From positions 18,157-82,156 of the forward strand of contig NZ_CAMLIG010000020.1 of assembly GCF_946480185.1 (NCBI RefSeq): a DNA stretch of 64,000 nucleotides, read 5' to 3'. Both the position numbers and the translations under genes were made by a program. The DNA is from an uncultured Pedobacter sp. Its GTDB lineage: Bacteria; Bacteroidota; Bacteroidia; Sphingobacteriales; Sphingobacteriaceae. This document shows, one piece after another, positions 1 to 7,836 of the stretch (positions are counted from its first letter, which is position 1; the number at the start of each line of letters is the position of its first letter). Under the pieces are notes generated by a model. That model was not told where the DNA came from, ran no database searches, and was given only the letters and a program-made list of their open reading frames with translations.

Positions 1-341
1 TATCCTTTATGAGATATTGGAAGTAGTGTTGCTGTTGGGTAATCTTTTAAGAATTTCTGCTCTTGTTTTTTGGGTATGAGATATTTGTCATTATTGACGC
101 TGTAATTGCTTACGAAATCTTCATTAATACCTCTGTATAACACTTTTAATTTGTCAAATGGTAAACTGCCAATTTGTAAGTTAACTTTACTTACCATTTC
201 CTGGTTTGATTTTACCTTGTTCTCATAGTAATAGTTTCTACAAAATAAAAAAAAACCAATAAGCCCTGTCAATAGCAATATTCCCACGAATAATAGTATT
301 TCTTTAGCTAAAATTTGTTTAAATTTTGAAGAGTCGTTCAT
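1..341 (-). CDS. Hypothetical single-pass membrane protein, 3' end cut by window edge
   Basis: The reading frame starts at an ATG (complement of 339-341) and stays open for 113 codons to the window edge, so the C-terminus is missing. Residues 13-33 form one strongly hydrophobic segment (LFVGILLLTGLIGFFLF), preceded by a short charged N-terminus, so this is probably a type II membrane anchor with the rest outside. The soluble part is rich in Lys, Asn and Gln. It lies about 140 bases downstream of the restriction gene on the same strand and could be co-transcribed with it. I do not recognise the family, although similar small anchored proteins are common in Bacteroidota accessory regions. Function unknown. 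Confidence 0.6.
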   Translation of the reverse strand, partial: MNDSSKFKQILAKEILLFVGILLLTGLIGFFLFCRNYYYENKVKSNQEMVSKVNLQIGSLPFDKLKVLYRGINEDFVSNYSVNNDKYLIPKKQEQKFLKDYPTATLLPISHKG

Positions 342-482
342 TTTTATGAGCCTTGTAACAGTTGCAATTCCAGAAACGATATTGATTGCAGAATCATTTT
401 CGCTCTGAATAATTAGATAAATACCAATAAATTAACGTAAACCACTGTCAGCCTTTTTTGAATATATTTGTTTTAGGTGCTA

Positions 483-2162
483 TTAATTCCATAAGTCTTT
501 TGATTGTTCGTATAAATACTCTTGTCTCTCTACTATTTCATTATAGTCCCATTTTATATAGTCAAAGAGGTTTTTCGTTATGGTCAATCTTGATTCTTTA
601 TAATATTCCTTTTTATCCCTAAAGTCTTTATTTCGGGCTCTAATATTTTTCTTGTCTTGCAGTATTGTAAGATTTCCCAATCTGTTTAAATAGTCTTTGT
701 ACTCAAATTCGTCTTGATCATAAAGTACTTTCCATTCTCCCATTGGCTTTTGAGGCATTATGTGTTCAACATGAACATCCTTGTTTGACCAGTCAACACT
801 CTCAGAATGCTTTCGTGTAATACGGTCTAGAATCATTTTAGAAACTGAATGTTTTACACTTGAAAAAATAAATTCCTCTTTAAATTTTTCTTCATCTCTG
901 AAATTTGGATGTTCCTTGATTTTATTTATAACATTTTCAATCTCAGAATCATCAATAATTAATTCGCCAATTTGATAATAAAATCTTTCTAATTCTTTTG
1001 GGTCTTTTCTTAGTATACTATGTCTAAAAGTTATTGAGTCAACTGCTTTACAAACTTTGTCAAAGTTTTCAGTATTTAATTTTCTAATAGCTGTTAGGAG
1101 CAAAGGAAAGCATTTATTTACTCCCATTGCTTTTAAACTATTTAGATATATTTTTGAATTAATTGGATTAATGAATCCAACATAATTATTTGACGCGATC
1201 AGCAGATCTTCAATAAATTTTTGTGGACCAACCATGGAAATTAATTTTCCATAAATTTCAAAGACATATTTTTCGGGTGCTGGAGGATAATTTTTCTTCT
1301 CCCATTTTTCGACACCTCGTTTTTGATCTAATTGTTGCCTTAATATTTGACATTCATCAATTGAATTTAAATAATGAAATAAAAACACATCTAAATTACC
1401 ATTGTTTCTTTCAATTCTGCTACGCACTTCGTCCCAATTGTCAATTGCCTCATCAAGTTCATAAGGAATAATGTTATGGCAAAGTTCATTTTTTATTAAA
1501 TCCCCTTGAGTTAGTTCGAGCCCCCTGGCATTGATAGTTTTAAATAAAAGCAACTTGTCTGATTGTTTTTCTGCAGTCATTACAATAAATTCACTCTTTA
1601 TTATCTTCTCTGTGAATTTTGTTAATCCGTTTAATCCGTGATCTTTAACTATTTCAGAAATTTTTTGATCGAAAAATTCAAGAGTATTTGTGAGATTCTT
1701 GTGTGACCTTTTTCTTCCGTCCTTATGTGCATTGAAATCCTCATTGCGAATAATCGACTTAAATAAGTATTTGTCTCTTTTTCCTGTTTCTAAACGTGGT
1801 TCTGAAGATGAAGCATCATTTGAAAGATCATTTGGGTCAATAACAAATAGCAAAGAGTTAATTCTCTCGATTGCCTTAATCTTGTCGGAACCATTAAGAG
1901 ACTTAAGAACGCTGAACAATAGTAAAAAAAGAGTTGTCATTCTTTGCTGTCCGTCTACAATCTCCATTTTTTTTAAGTTATCTGTCTGGAATAAAAGTAG
2001 TGAACCTAAAAAGTGACCTTCGTCTTGCGAATCTGAAATGTCGTAAAACAAATCTGATACTTGTTCCAAATTCCAAGAATATTCTCTTTGGTATAACGGA
2101 ACAGTAAATGTTTTGTCTTTTAAAATGTCTGAAATTTTGATCGGCTCTTGAGATACTTTCAT
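483..2162 (-). CDS. GmrSD-type restriction protein (DUF262 + DUF1524)
   Basis: A 559-residue, probably cytoplasmic protein with both halves of a GmrSD-type type IV restriction enzyme in one chain. The N-terminal DUF262 (ParB/sulfiredoxin-like) half shows VPLYQREYSW at 21-30 and DGQQR at 70-74, followed by an FKTINARGLELTQGDLIKN-type block. In characterised relatives this half is an NTPase that senses modified DNA. The C-terminal DUF1524 half has the His-Me nuclease signature HVEH at 464-467 followed by LNRLGNLT near 493-499. All key residues look intact. It sits among small cargo genes of the island and is its clearest phage-defence gene. Family assignment is firm; which modified base it targets is not known. 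Confidence 0.88.
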   Translation of the reverse strand: MKVSQEPIKISDILKDKTFTVPLYQREYSWNLEQVSDLFYDISDSQDEGHFLGSLLLFQTDNLKKMEIVDGQQRMTTLFLLLFSVLKSLNGSDKIKAIERINSLLFVIDPNDLSNDASSSEPRLETGKRDKYLFKSIIRNEDFNAHKDGRKRSHKNLTNTLEFFDQKISEIVKDHGLNGLTKFTEKIIKSEFIVMTAEKQSDKLLLFKTINARGLELTQGDLIKNELCHNIIPYELDEAIDNWDEVRSRIERNNGNLDVFLFHYLNSIDECQILRQQLDQKRGVEKWEKKNYPPAPEKYVFEIYGKLISMVGPQKFIEDLLIASNNYVGFINPINSKIYLNSLKAMGVNKCFPLLLTAIRKLNTENFDKVCKAVDSITFRHSILRKDPKELERFYYQIGELIIDDSEIENVINKIKEHPNFRDEEKFKEEFIFSSVKHSVSKMILDRITRKHSESVDWSNKDVHVEHIMPQKPMGEWKVLYDQDEFEYKDYLNRLGNLTILQDKKNIRARNKDFRDKKEYYKESRLTITKNLFDYIKWDYNEIVERQEYLYEQSKDLWN

Positions 2163-2337
2163 CCGTATTTATTTTGTTCTTTTAATTACACCTAACTCCA
2201 ATAAATGGGTAATAATCTTCCGATTTAGTTAGTAACGTTATATGGTTTGATTTATAGCGGTTTATTCATGCTAAGATAAACGTAGTTAACAAAAAATAAA
2301 AACTATATTTTCGTAAATAAAATATTTATAAAATTAA

Positions 2338-2488
2338 GCGAGTCTGCTTTGCGAGTTGAATGAAAGTTCTTGTTGTAGGAGTTCGCAGAACGAGCAACAA
2401 GATATGTTTTTAACACAAGGCTTTTGGCGTGTGTTATTGTTTCAATAACCATGACAAAGACGAAGCTTTCATGATTCGCAAGGCTCGC
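2338..2488. repeat. Large nested palindrome / multi-hairpin intergenic element
   Basis: The stretch 2163-2897 has no credible gene but holds several palindromes. In this one the outer arms pair in three blocks: GCGAG 2338-2342 with CTCGC 2484-2488, TTGCGA 2349-2354 with TCGCAA 2476-2481, and ATGAAAG 2360-2366 with CTTTCAT 2466-2472. Enclosed hairpins are TCTTGTTG/CAACAAGA (2368-2375/2395-2402), with GTTC/GAAC at its tip, and TAACAC/GTGTTA (2411-2416/2431-2436). The result is a branched fold of about 150 nt. It could be a structured RNA, a MITE-like element or a recombination site. I do not recognise it. Confidence 0.6.
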
Positions 2489-2603
2489 AGAACTAGATAT
2501 GCGTTTAGATTTGTTGGTTATAAGCTGGAATGAGTATTTCACGAATGTAAGCTGATGTTCAACAAATATAAAGGAAGCATATATGAGCAAACCGGAGAAC
2601 TAG

Positions 2604-2697
2604 GCATATAGAATGACAAATTGCGAAACGTAGTGGAGTAGTGGAGTTGATGTGTCTGCAAGACTAATCAACGCAACGAATTTGGCGTTCTATGTGC
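2604..2697. repeat. Long imperfect inverted repeat (22-bp arms)
   Basis: The arms 2604-2625 and 2672-2697 pair over 22 positions, with two G-T wobbles, one mismatch and a four-base bulge on the 3' side. Inside lie TTGAT/ATCAA (2647-2651/2667-2671) and GTCT/AGAC (2654-2657/2661-2664), which together form a nearly continuous 94-nt hairpin with an internal loop. Unpaired extra-helical bases in otherwise good arms recall integron attC sites, but the usual GTTRRRY core box is not at the ends. It may equally be a MITE remnant or a structured RNA. Confidence 0.6.
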
Positions 2698-2834
2698 GTT
2701 CGTAGCCTTTGCGAATGCCTTATTACCTAATGTACTGGCAATGTCTCAACCTATGAAACACAGAACCAAAAACTATAAGCAATGTCCCCCTTTTAAAAAA
2801 GAAGAAACTTTATAACCTTGCACTTATGAACGAA

Positions 2835-2885
2835 CAAATCTTACCTTTCCTTCGGTAAGCACCAATGAGGGAGAGGTAAGATTTG
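2835..2885. terminator. 12-bp perfect inverted repeat downstream of the small membrane gene
   Basis: CAAATCTTACCT (2835-2846) is the exact reverse complement of AGGTAAGATTTG (2874-2885). A competing short hairpin shares the first arm: TTACC 2841-2845 with GGTAA 2854-2858. It begins 12 bases beyond the stop codon of the 51-codon gene on the minus strand, which is where a transcript end would be. No clear T-run follows, so the terminator role is tentative. Confidence 0.45.
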
Positions 2886-2897
2886 AGAGAGTTTTTA

Positions 2898-3053
2898 TTA
2901 ATCCTTCGTTTTTACGCTTTCTATAATTGTCATTAACACGACAAGAATAATTAACACGATAAAAATTAAAATTCCATTTCCATTTGAAACAGTGGCTACG
3001 AATATTAAAAATAAAATAGCCAGTATTGCGAAGAGTTGAGTGCTTTTGCTCAT
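2898..3053 (-). CDS. Small two-segment membrane protein (51 aa)
   Basis: An ATG at 3051-3053 opens a 51-codon frame ending in TAA at 2898. The product begins MSKSTQLFAILAILFLIFVA and has a second hydrophobic stretch, ILIFIVLIILVVLMTII, in its C-terminal half. That makes a hairpin-like pair of membrane helices with a short charged tail (ESVKTKD). It begins 15 bases after the stop of the lipoprotein gene on the same strand, so the two are probably co-transcribed. I know no family for it. The strong hydrophobic pattern and the operon position support its being a gene, but a 51-codon frame remains a modest case. Confidence 0.5.
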   Translation of the reverse strand: MSKSTQLFAILAILFLIFVATVSNGNGILIFIVLIILVVLMTIIESVKTKD

Positions 3054-3068
3054 TTTATTTTTTATAAA

Positions 3069-3800
3069 TTAATCGCAAGAATAATTTAGTGAAGAATAAT
3101 AAGTCGATTGTCCTTGGTTAATTTTAATTACTTGGGAAACTCTACCCTTATCATTTTTTGTATATTGAAAAGCAGTTTCGTAACCTCCCCCGCCTCCGGT
3201 TGTTCCTTTTAAAAGATTTTTTGATGGTTTACCGAAAAAAGTATATAGTTCGCTGTTGTTGAAAGTGTAGCCACCAGCTAAAAGATAAGTTTGCGGTGCA
3301 ACATCATCAAAGTATAGATATGAAATCCTTCTTTGTGAGACATCATTGATGAACTGCTCCTTCTCTACCATATTTCCATTTTGCCACTTGAATGTTGTCT
3401 TTTCAACTCCTTCGTTCATTTCCGTTAAATATCCTTGGGTATCATAAGTATAAGTGACATCGTCATTTGTTCCTTCAACTTTCTTTACGATCTGATTTTT
3501 ATCGTTTATGGTGTAAGTGGTCACATCCACAGAGCCACTTTCATTATATTCTTCTTTTATAGATGTCGCGGTGTATGTATAATTCGTAGAAGGACCACCG
3601 GATTCAGCTATCCTAGATATTCTACCTTGACTGTCATAAGTTACGTTCCAAGTAACGGATTCTGTGTTTTGTGAATCTTCATAAAGGTCTGTGTAAGATG
3701 AAACTTTGGTGCAAGTTTCGTCTTTGGAAGTGTCATCACTTTTTTTGCATGCGCCTAGCATAACTGAGGCAGTAAATGCCAACAATAGGATTTTTTTCAT
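3069..3800 (-). CDS. Secreted lipoprotein with YD/RHS-like repeats
   Basis: A 243-residue protein that starts with a lipoprotein signal, MKKILLLAFTASVMLGACKK, with the lipobox LGAC and Cys18 as the likely lipidated residue. The mature part has short beta-strand repeats such as VTYTYDTQGYLTEMNEG and NVTYDSQGRISRIAES, which resemble the YD repeats of RHS proteins and the DUF4595-type lipoproteins of Bacteroidota. It is likely to sit on the outer or inner membrane facing the periplasm. A structured non-coding region lies just upstream (3827-4010) and a small membrane protein gene just downstream. No enzymatic motif is visible and the function is unknown. Confidence 0.7.
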   Translation of the reverse strand: MKKILLLAFTASVMLGACKKSDDTSKDETCTKVSSYTDLYEDSQNTESVTWNVTYDSQGRISRIAESGGPSTNYTYTATSIKEEYNESGSVDVTTYTINDKNQIVKKVEGTNDDVTYTYDTQGYLTEMNEGVEKTTFKWQNGNMVEKEQFINDVSQRRISYLYFDDVAPQTYLLAGGYTFNNSELYTFFGKPSKNLLKGTTGGGGGYETAFQYTKNDKGRVSQVIKINQGQSTYYSSLNYSCD

Positions 3801-3826
3801 AAATATTAATTAATGATTTTTAGTTA

Positions 3827-4010
3827 CTGGTGCAGACCCGACACCAGCGGTTATAAACGCAAAAAGCGTAGGACTGTAACCTTAATCCGTCCAAGAGGCC
3901 CTGAGAAGCCCGCACAACAGATAGGCTACGTCCCACACTTATTGCATGGAACGCTACTCTAACTGCTCTTGTTGTGCATTCGAAATTTCTCAGGTTTCTT
4001 GTGACAAGAA
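3827..4010. other. Dense hairpin cluster, candidate structured RNA or recombination site
   Basis: Four hairpins fill the gap between two minus-strand genes. CTGGTG/CACCAG pairs at 3827-3832/3842-3847. GGTTA/TAACC (3849-3853/3877-3881) encloses ACGC/GCGT (3857-3860/3866-3869). A two-block stem joins CCTGAGA 3900-3906 with TCTCAGG 3988-3994 and GCACAACA 3912-3919 with TGTTGTGC 3970-3977. TTCTTG/CAAGAA pairs at 3996-4001/4005-4010. It lies 27 bases upstream of the lipoprotein start on the minus strand, so it could be a 5' leader of that gene, an independent RNA or a cassette junction. No known RNA family was recognised. Confidence 0.55.
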
Positions 4011-4119
4011 CTTTTAGTTAACGCTTATTTTTTAAGAAGCTAAATTTATATTCCTTCTATATTTTAATGTTTGATTAAAGCGAAGTTAAAACAAATCTTC
4101 ATTTTGAAAATAAATTATT

Positions 4120-4431
4120 TCACTCATTCAAATGACAGTAGATAATATCTGAAACTAAATTCTTCAGTTTCCACCAAGCACCTACAGGAGTAAACACGGT
4201 AAAATCATCTGAATAGAAATCCTGTCGTTGAAAATGCAGTCCTTTTTTAGCCACTAAATCAACAAACTCGTTGATTTCTTCACGCAGTAAAAATCTTACA
4301 GTTGCAATTTGTCCGTCATTATAATAAGTTGAGTTTGGAACATCCTTTTTAAAATATTCCAGTCCTCCAGGATATTTAGATTCCAATAATTTAAGAGGTA
4401 CAATAAAGTGATAGGATTCAAAGAAAATCAT
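4120..4431 (-). CDS. Hypothetical protein, 103 aa
   Basis: A 103-residue soluble protein beginning MIFFESYHFIVPLKLLESKY, with no signal peptide and no membrane segment. It has several aromatic residues and a central YNDGQIATVRFLLREE block that could form an alpha/beta fold. I recognise no family or catalytic motif. It lies between two hairpin-rich stretches (3827-4010 and 4463-4491), in the cassette-like arrangement of this part of the island. Small orphan proteins in such positions are often immunity or antidefence factors, but nothing in the sequence shows that here. Confidence 0.6.
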   Translation of the reverse strand: MIFFESYHFIVPLKLLESKYPGGLEYFKKDVPNSTYYNDGQIATVRFLLREEINEFVDLVAKKGLHFQRQDFYSDDFTVFTPVGAWWKLKNLVSDIIYCHLNE

Positions 4432-4462
4432 AGTTTAAAAATTTAAATTGTTAATAAATGGA

Positions 4463-4491
4463 AAAGCCCTGGTTGATTAAACCAAGGCTTT
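4463..4491 (-). terminator. 12-bp hairpin upstream of the 103-aa gene
   Basis: Arms 4463-4474 and 4480-4491 enclose the loop GATTA. Read on the minus strand every position pairs (one G-T wobble), while on the plus strand that position is a C-A mismatch, so the functional transcript is more likely minus. It is followed on the minus strand by TTTTCC and lies 32 bases before the ATG of the 103-aa gene. It could end an upstream transcript or act as a leader hairpin. Confidence 0.4.
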
Positions 4492-5226
4492 GAAATGTTT
4501 TAGAGTTAAATGAAAAATTGGATTTTTATAAAAAAGACAAGTGTCAACAGCTAGCTTGCCACACCCAGTTCTCGACTGTACCAATGCATTATAAGCAGTT
4601 GGTTGGGTTAAAATATGATTGGATTAATAAAGCTCTGGTTGAAAAATTAGGGCATTTAAAGTGTGTTAAAATGGAAAATTACACGTCGGTCAATGAGTTT
4701 ACGGTTCGATTCACACGTTATTCGTGTTAAAAATTCATTGTTTTTTGAGATTAACCGGTTTGGATTTTTAAAAATTCAAATTTTAGGCATTTGGTGTATA
4801 ATAACAATCGAAAGGAAACTGTTTTCCAATTCAAGGAAAAGGCGGGGTTTTTGGTGCAGAGTCGGTGTCCGGCGACTACAGGGGTATGTTTGTTTTTTGA
4901 CTTTCAAAAAAAATATAAAATTTTAAAATTGAACTCGAATTTTCTCTCACGTACTATCTTTTTTCTACCACGTACTCTAACAATAACGTAACAAGAAAAC
5001 ATAGGCTAAAACTTCATCAGAAAATTTCTTTCAAAGATTTTAATAAAAAAAAGAGCTATTAAAACTTTAGTCACAGGAATTTATATAGTAGAGTACGCCA
5101 CAGAAAATGTCAGGTATTTTTCGTATATTTATGTAAATAATCTGTGCCAGTTCTTACGCTGATTAACTCCCCAGATATTTTTCATTATCAAGATTTTCAA
5201 TTTATGAATATGTCCATGAAATTAAA
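4492..5226. other. Long stretch without a convincing gene
   Basis: About 730 bases between two divergently placed genes. The only open frames are short (70-87 codons, for example plus 4518-4730), have no family resemblance and overlap one another, so I do not call them. Visible items are a hairpin ACACG/CGTGT near 4713-4727, a small GTCG/CGAC hairpin near 4861-4876 and a direct repeat at 4948-4976. It may contain the promoter of the winged-helix gene at 5227 and an origin or transfer site of the element. That last idea is inference only. Confidence 0.35.
4948..4976. repeat. Direct repeat CACGTACT, 21-bp spacing
   Basis: CACGTACT occurs at 4948-4955 and again at 4969-4976, exactly 21 bp apart (two helical turns), with a pyrimidine-rich spacer. 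This geometry fits a pair of protein-binding sites on one DNA face. It lies 250 bases upstream of the winged-helix protein gene, so an iteron or operator for that protein is possible. Two copies of an 8-mer in AT-rich DNA can also be chance. Confidence 0.3.
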
Positions 5227-5862
5227 ATGCACAATAAGCCAAGGGCTTTTGTTAAAAAGCCTATTTTTTTAAAATTAAAAACCAATAAACTTAACTACCT
5301 AGATATTCTAACCTATACCGCAATTAAATCGTTTGATAATCCCAAAGGCGGATGTTTCCCATCTAACGAGAAAATTGCCAGTCGTTCCGGCTTAAGTAGA
5401 ACTTTCGTGATTGAATCAATCAAACGATTGGAGAAATCAAATTATTTGAAGATTTATAAAAATGGAAATTTCAAATCTCCAAACAGGTCGTTCCCTAACC
5501 AGTACTCATTTAAACCTGTTCATTTATTCAATCCAGTACCTTATAATATTTTTGAAGTAACTGACCTAACTGTTTATCAAAAAGCTATGCTGTTGCTCCT
5601 GAGACAGTTTGCAGTAACCGACTTTGAAATTGATGGTACTATAAATAAATTTGCAGATAGATTAGAGTTAACATATAACACTATAAAAAAGCAGTTCGAC
5701 TCATTAATCCTTAAAGGTTATTTAAAGCCAATTGATAAACGGCTAACAGAGTTGAAAATAATAGATTGGTCTTATCCTGAACACAGAATAGGAAACATTA
5801 TCCAACCAATAAGTCACAAACCTGAAATAGATATTAATAATTTCAGTTTTATAATGACTTAG
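5227..5862 (+). CDS. Winged helix-turn-helix protein, replication-initiator-like
   Basis: A 211-residue protein. The N-terminal part, LNYLDILTYTAIKSFDNPKG through GLSRTFVIESIKRLEKSNYL, is a typical HTH_36-type winged helix as found in plasmid and phage replication initiators and in regulators of mobile elements. A second winged-helix-like block follows around 115-175 (LTVYQKAMLLLLRQF then RLELTYNTIKKQFDSLILKG). Two tandem winged helices are the layout of RepA/RepB-type initiators. The ATG at 5227 is used because nearby upstream ATGs are out of frame. It faces the ATPase gene across a 13-bp inverted repeat. A replication or control role for the island is likely, though which one is unclear. 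Confidence 0.65.
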   Translation: MHNKPRAFVKKPIFLKLKTNKLNYLDILTYTAIKSFDNPKGGCFPSNEKIASRSGLSRTFVIESIKRLEKSNYLKIYKNGNFKSPNRSFPNQYSFKPVHLFNPVPYNIFEVTDLTVYQKAMLLLLRQFAVTDFEIDGTINKFADRLELTYNTIKKQFDSLILKGYLKPIDKRLTELKIIDWSYPEHRIGNIIQPISHKPEIDINNFSFIMT

Positions 5863-5873
5863 ATTAAGAATAA

Positions 5874-5933
5874 AGGGGGAGATTTTTTGAAATCCTAATA
5901 TAAACACACATTTTACTAGGAAAATCTCCCCCT
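5874..5933. terminator. 13-bp perfect inverted repeat between convergent genes
   Basis: Arms AGGGGGAGATTTT (5874-5886) and AAAATCTCCCCCT (5921-5933) pair perfectly around a 34-nt loop. The repeat starts 12 bases after the stop of the plus-strand winged-helix gene and ends two bases before the stop of the minus-strand ATPase gene. A bidirectional terminator is the simplest reading, although the T-runs are inside the arms and the loop is long. A protein-binding palindrome is the alternative. Confidence 0.55.
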
Positions 5934-5934
5934 G

Positions 5935-7836
5935 TTATTTATCATCAAGTAAAAGCTTTAAGTCCTTTGAAAAGGAATATTTCTTAGATGTCAAAATGTA
6001 ATACGTCTCATATCCTCGTTTTGGTGACGGCTTTTTTGGCTCTATATATTTTCCCTCAAAATAATTTAAAATGTCGCCTGCTTTAGCCTTATGAGCTTCT
6101 GAGGGATTTTTACTATATGAGTTTTTATCATAAATTTTTTGAAGTTTTGCTTTTATATCTTTAGAATAAAGACGGGTATTCAATTTGAATTCCACTAAAA
6201 TTTCATCGATCATATTGGAGAGATTGGATTCTCTTTCTTCCAATGTTTTGTCAAAATATAGCTTTTTCATTTTTGTAAGAATGAAGTCGGTATCCTCAAT
6301 TTCTTGTTGGTCTGCTTTAGAAAATAGATCGAATAAGAATTCATCACGTTTTTTTAAATCATTAAGGTCTTCCAGATAATCGTCATCCAATGGTTTATCA
6401 TTATTTAGATAACCGTAAACAAGTTCGCACAACCGTCTATAAATCAACTTTCGCTTCAATTTTCCCCTTGCTTTTAGAATCTTAAGTTGATCTTCTTCTG
6501 AAGAAATGTGAGAAACCTTGACCAACTTAACATTAAAATAGTTGGTTAACAGATATGCCTCTTTCAGTGTAAGGGAAGTTGAATAGTAATTCTCAACTTT
6601 CAGTTTGTATTTAATAGCATCCAGAGAGTATGTATTGAAAGAATATTCTTCATTAAGTAAGGAGCTACAAAAATTATTATCTACAAGGGCATCTACCACA
6701 CTCTGAACCGCTGGATTTTTATAAGCTAAACCCATCTGTAAAATTCTATTTACTAATTTCATATGAAAATCAACTTCCTCTTCAATTTGGTTATCCGTCA
6801 GCTCATCTCTGTAAAGGAATAATTTAGTAATATGGGTTATCGATTTAAAACCTGTACGGATGCGACCGGATATTTGAATGGCATCTGTAAAAGGATCAAT
6901 AATGGAGTGTTTGATATGGGGCAAATCAGTCAGGATGATAATATGAGGTTTGACACCACGTTGAAGGTATATATCTACTGCGGAAAAGAACCGGCTTGTA
7001 AAGAAATTGTATTTCGCATATTGCTGATTTTTAACTGAGTATTCTACGTTTTCTACTCCTTCTTCATTAAAGAATTCTTTATCCAGATCCTCTGCACAAA
7101 AAACTTTATAATCGGATTTTACTTGTTCTAAACGTGTACCGTATAAAATGGACTTCTTGCAGTTTGTAAAAACAAATACTGGTCTATCATCCCTGTATAA
7201 TTTAAGCTGGTTTCTAAAAGATGTTCTTAAATTGGTGGTTGTGATAAGTTTTAAATCCTTTTTGTAATTAAAAGTTGGCCTAAATTCTATACGCTTAAAC
7301 TCATCAAACCTTTTATCTGACGGAATCAAGGGCGTTGCGGTAATCAGGGCTTTATGTGTGAATTCAAACAATTCATCCAAGGGAACCTGTAAATTTGGTC
7401 TAAAAAGCCCGTATTGAACCAACTTTTCGCATTCGTCATAAAGCAGGAAATAATTCTCCCTATAGTTTTTGTCTATTCTTTTAAGAATGTTAATAAGCCT
7501 ACCGAAAGATTCGGGAGTAGTCATTATTTTATTAAAGACGTTCCTGATGTCTAAAAGATAATCCCTTATTTCTTCATCTCTGATATCTCCGTTCACAATG
7601 CATATAGGATGTGTTTTAGCGTCATTCTGTTTAACTTCCATTACGGATATAAAGGGTTCGATAATGATGGAGTTTCTGTGGGCATTAAGCTCACAATGGG
7701 TTGCCCCAAAAGAAGGTCTTACTTTATTTATGATAGAATTTGAGGGTATTAAGCCCTCAAATCCATTTTTTTGTAAGATTAAATCAAATTTTAATTTCCT
7801 GTCCTTGTATCGGACTTTTATAATTTGAGATTCCAT
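5935..7836 (-). CDS. SF2-helicase-like ATPase with lysine-less P-loop
   Basis: A 633-residue protein with the motif order of a superfamily 2 helicase. The Walker A position reads PSFGATHCEL (41-50), with no GKT/GKS lysine. Walker B is LLYDECEKL with DECE at 134-137, motif III is TATP (166-169) and motif VI is QISGRIR (321-327). The C-terminal 250 residues are charged and helical and carry no motif I know. From memory, relatives in other Bacteroidota mobile elements also have a GAT-type loop in place of GKT, so the change is probably a family trait rather than damage. Its ATG follows directly on the TAG of the upstream gene, implying translational coupling. A role in element replication or mobilisation is inferred. 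Confidence 0.6.
   Translation of the reverse strand: MESQIIKVRYKDRKLKFDLILQKNGFEGLIPSNSIINKVRPSFGATHCELNAHRNSIIIEPFISVMEVKQNDAKTHPICIVNGDIRDEEIRDYLLDIRNVFNKIMTTPESFGRLINILKRIDKNYRENYFLLYDECEKLVQYGLFRPNLQVPLDELFEFTHKALITATPLIPSDKRFDEFKRIEFRPTFNYKKDLKLITTTNLRTSFRNQLKLYRDDRPVFVFTNCKKSILYGTRLEQVKSDYKVFCAEDLDKEFFNEEGVENVEYSVKNQQYAKYNFFTSRFFSAVDIYLQRGVKPHIIILTDLPHIKHSIIDPFTDAIQISGRIRTGFKSITHITKLFLYRDELTDNQIEEEVDFHMKLVNRILQMGLAYKNPAVQSVVDALVDNNFCSSLLNEEYSFNTYSLDAIKYKLKVENYYSTSLTLKEAYLLTNYFNVKLVKVSHISSEEDQLKILKARGKLKRKLIYRRLCELVYGYLNNDKPLDDDYLEDLNDLKKRDEFLFDLFSKADQQEIEDTDFILTKMKKLYFDKTLEERESNLSNMIDEILVEFKLNTRLYSKDIKAKLQKIYDKNSYSKNPSEAHKAKAGDILNYFEGKYIEPKKPSPKRGYETYYILTSKKYSFSKDLKLLLDDK

Noticed and set aside
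2376..2391. Short similarity to the 3' end of the tRNA-like gene (TGTAGGAGTTCG)
   Set aside because: The match is broken after a few bases and is part of the local hairpin, so it is not a convincing second attachment site.
2303..2590. 95-codon minus-strand open frame
   Set aside because: It coincides with the palindrome at 2338-2488, has no signal, domain or sensible composition, and is best explained by the repeat.
4681..4735. A GGTTCGATTC stretch resembling a tRNA T-loop
   Set aside because: The bases on either side do not form a T-stem and no acceptor, D or anticodon arm can be built.
4518..4991. Three overlapping plus-strand frames of 66-87 codons
   Set aside because: They overlap each other, look compositionally random and show no family resemblance or start signals.
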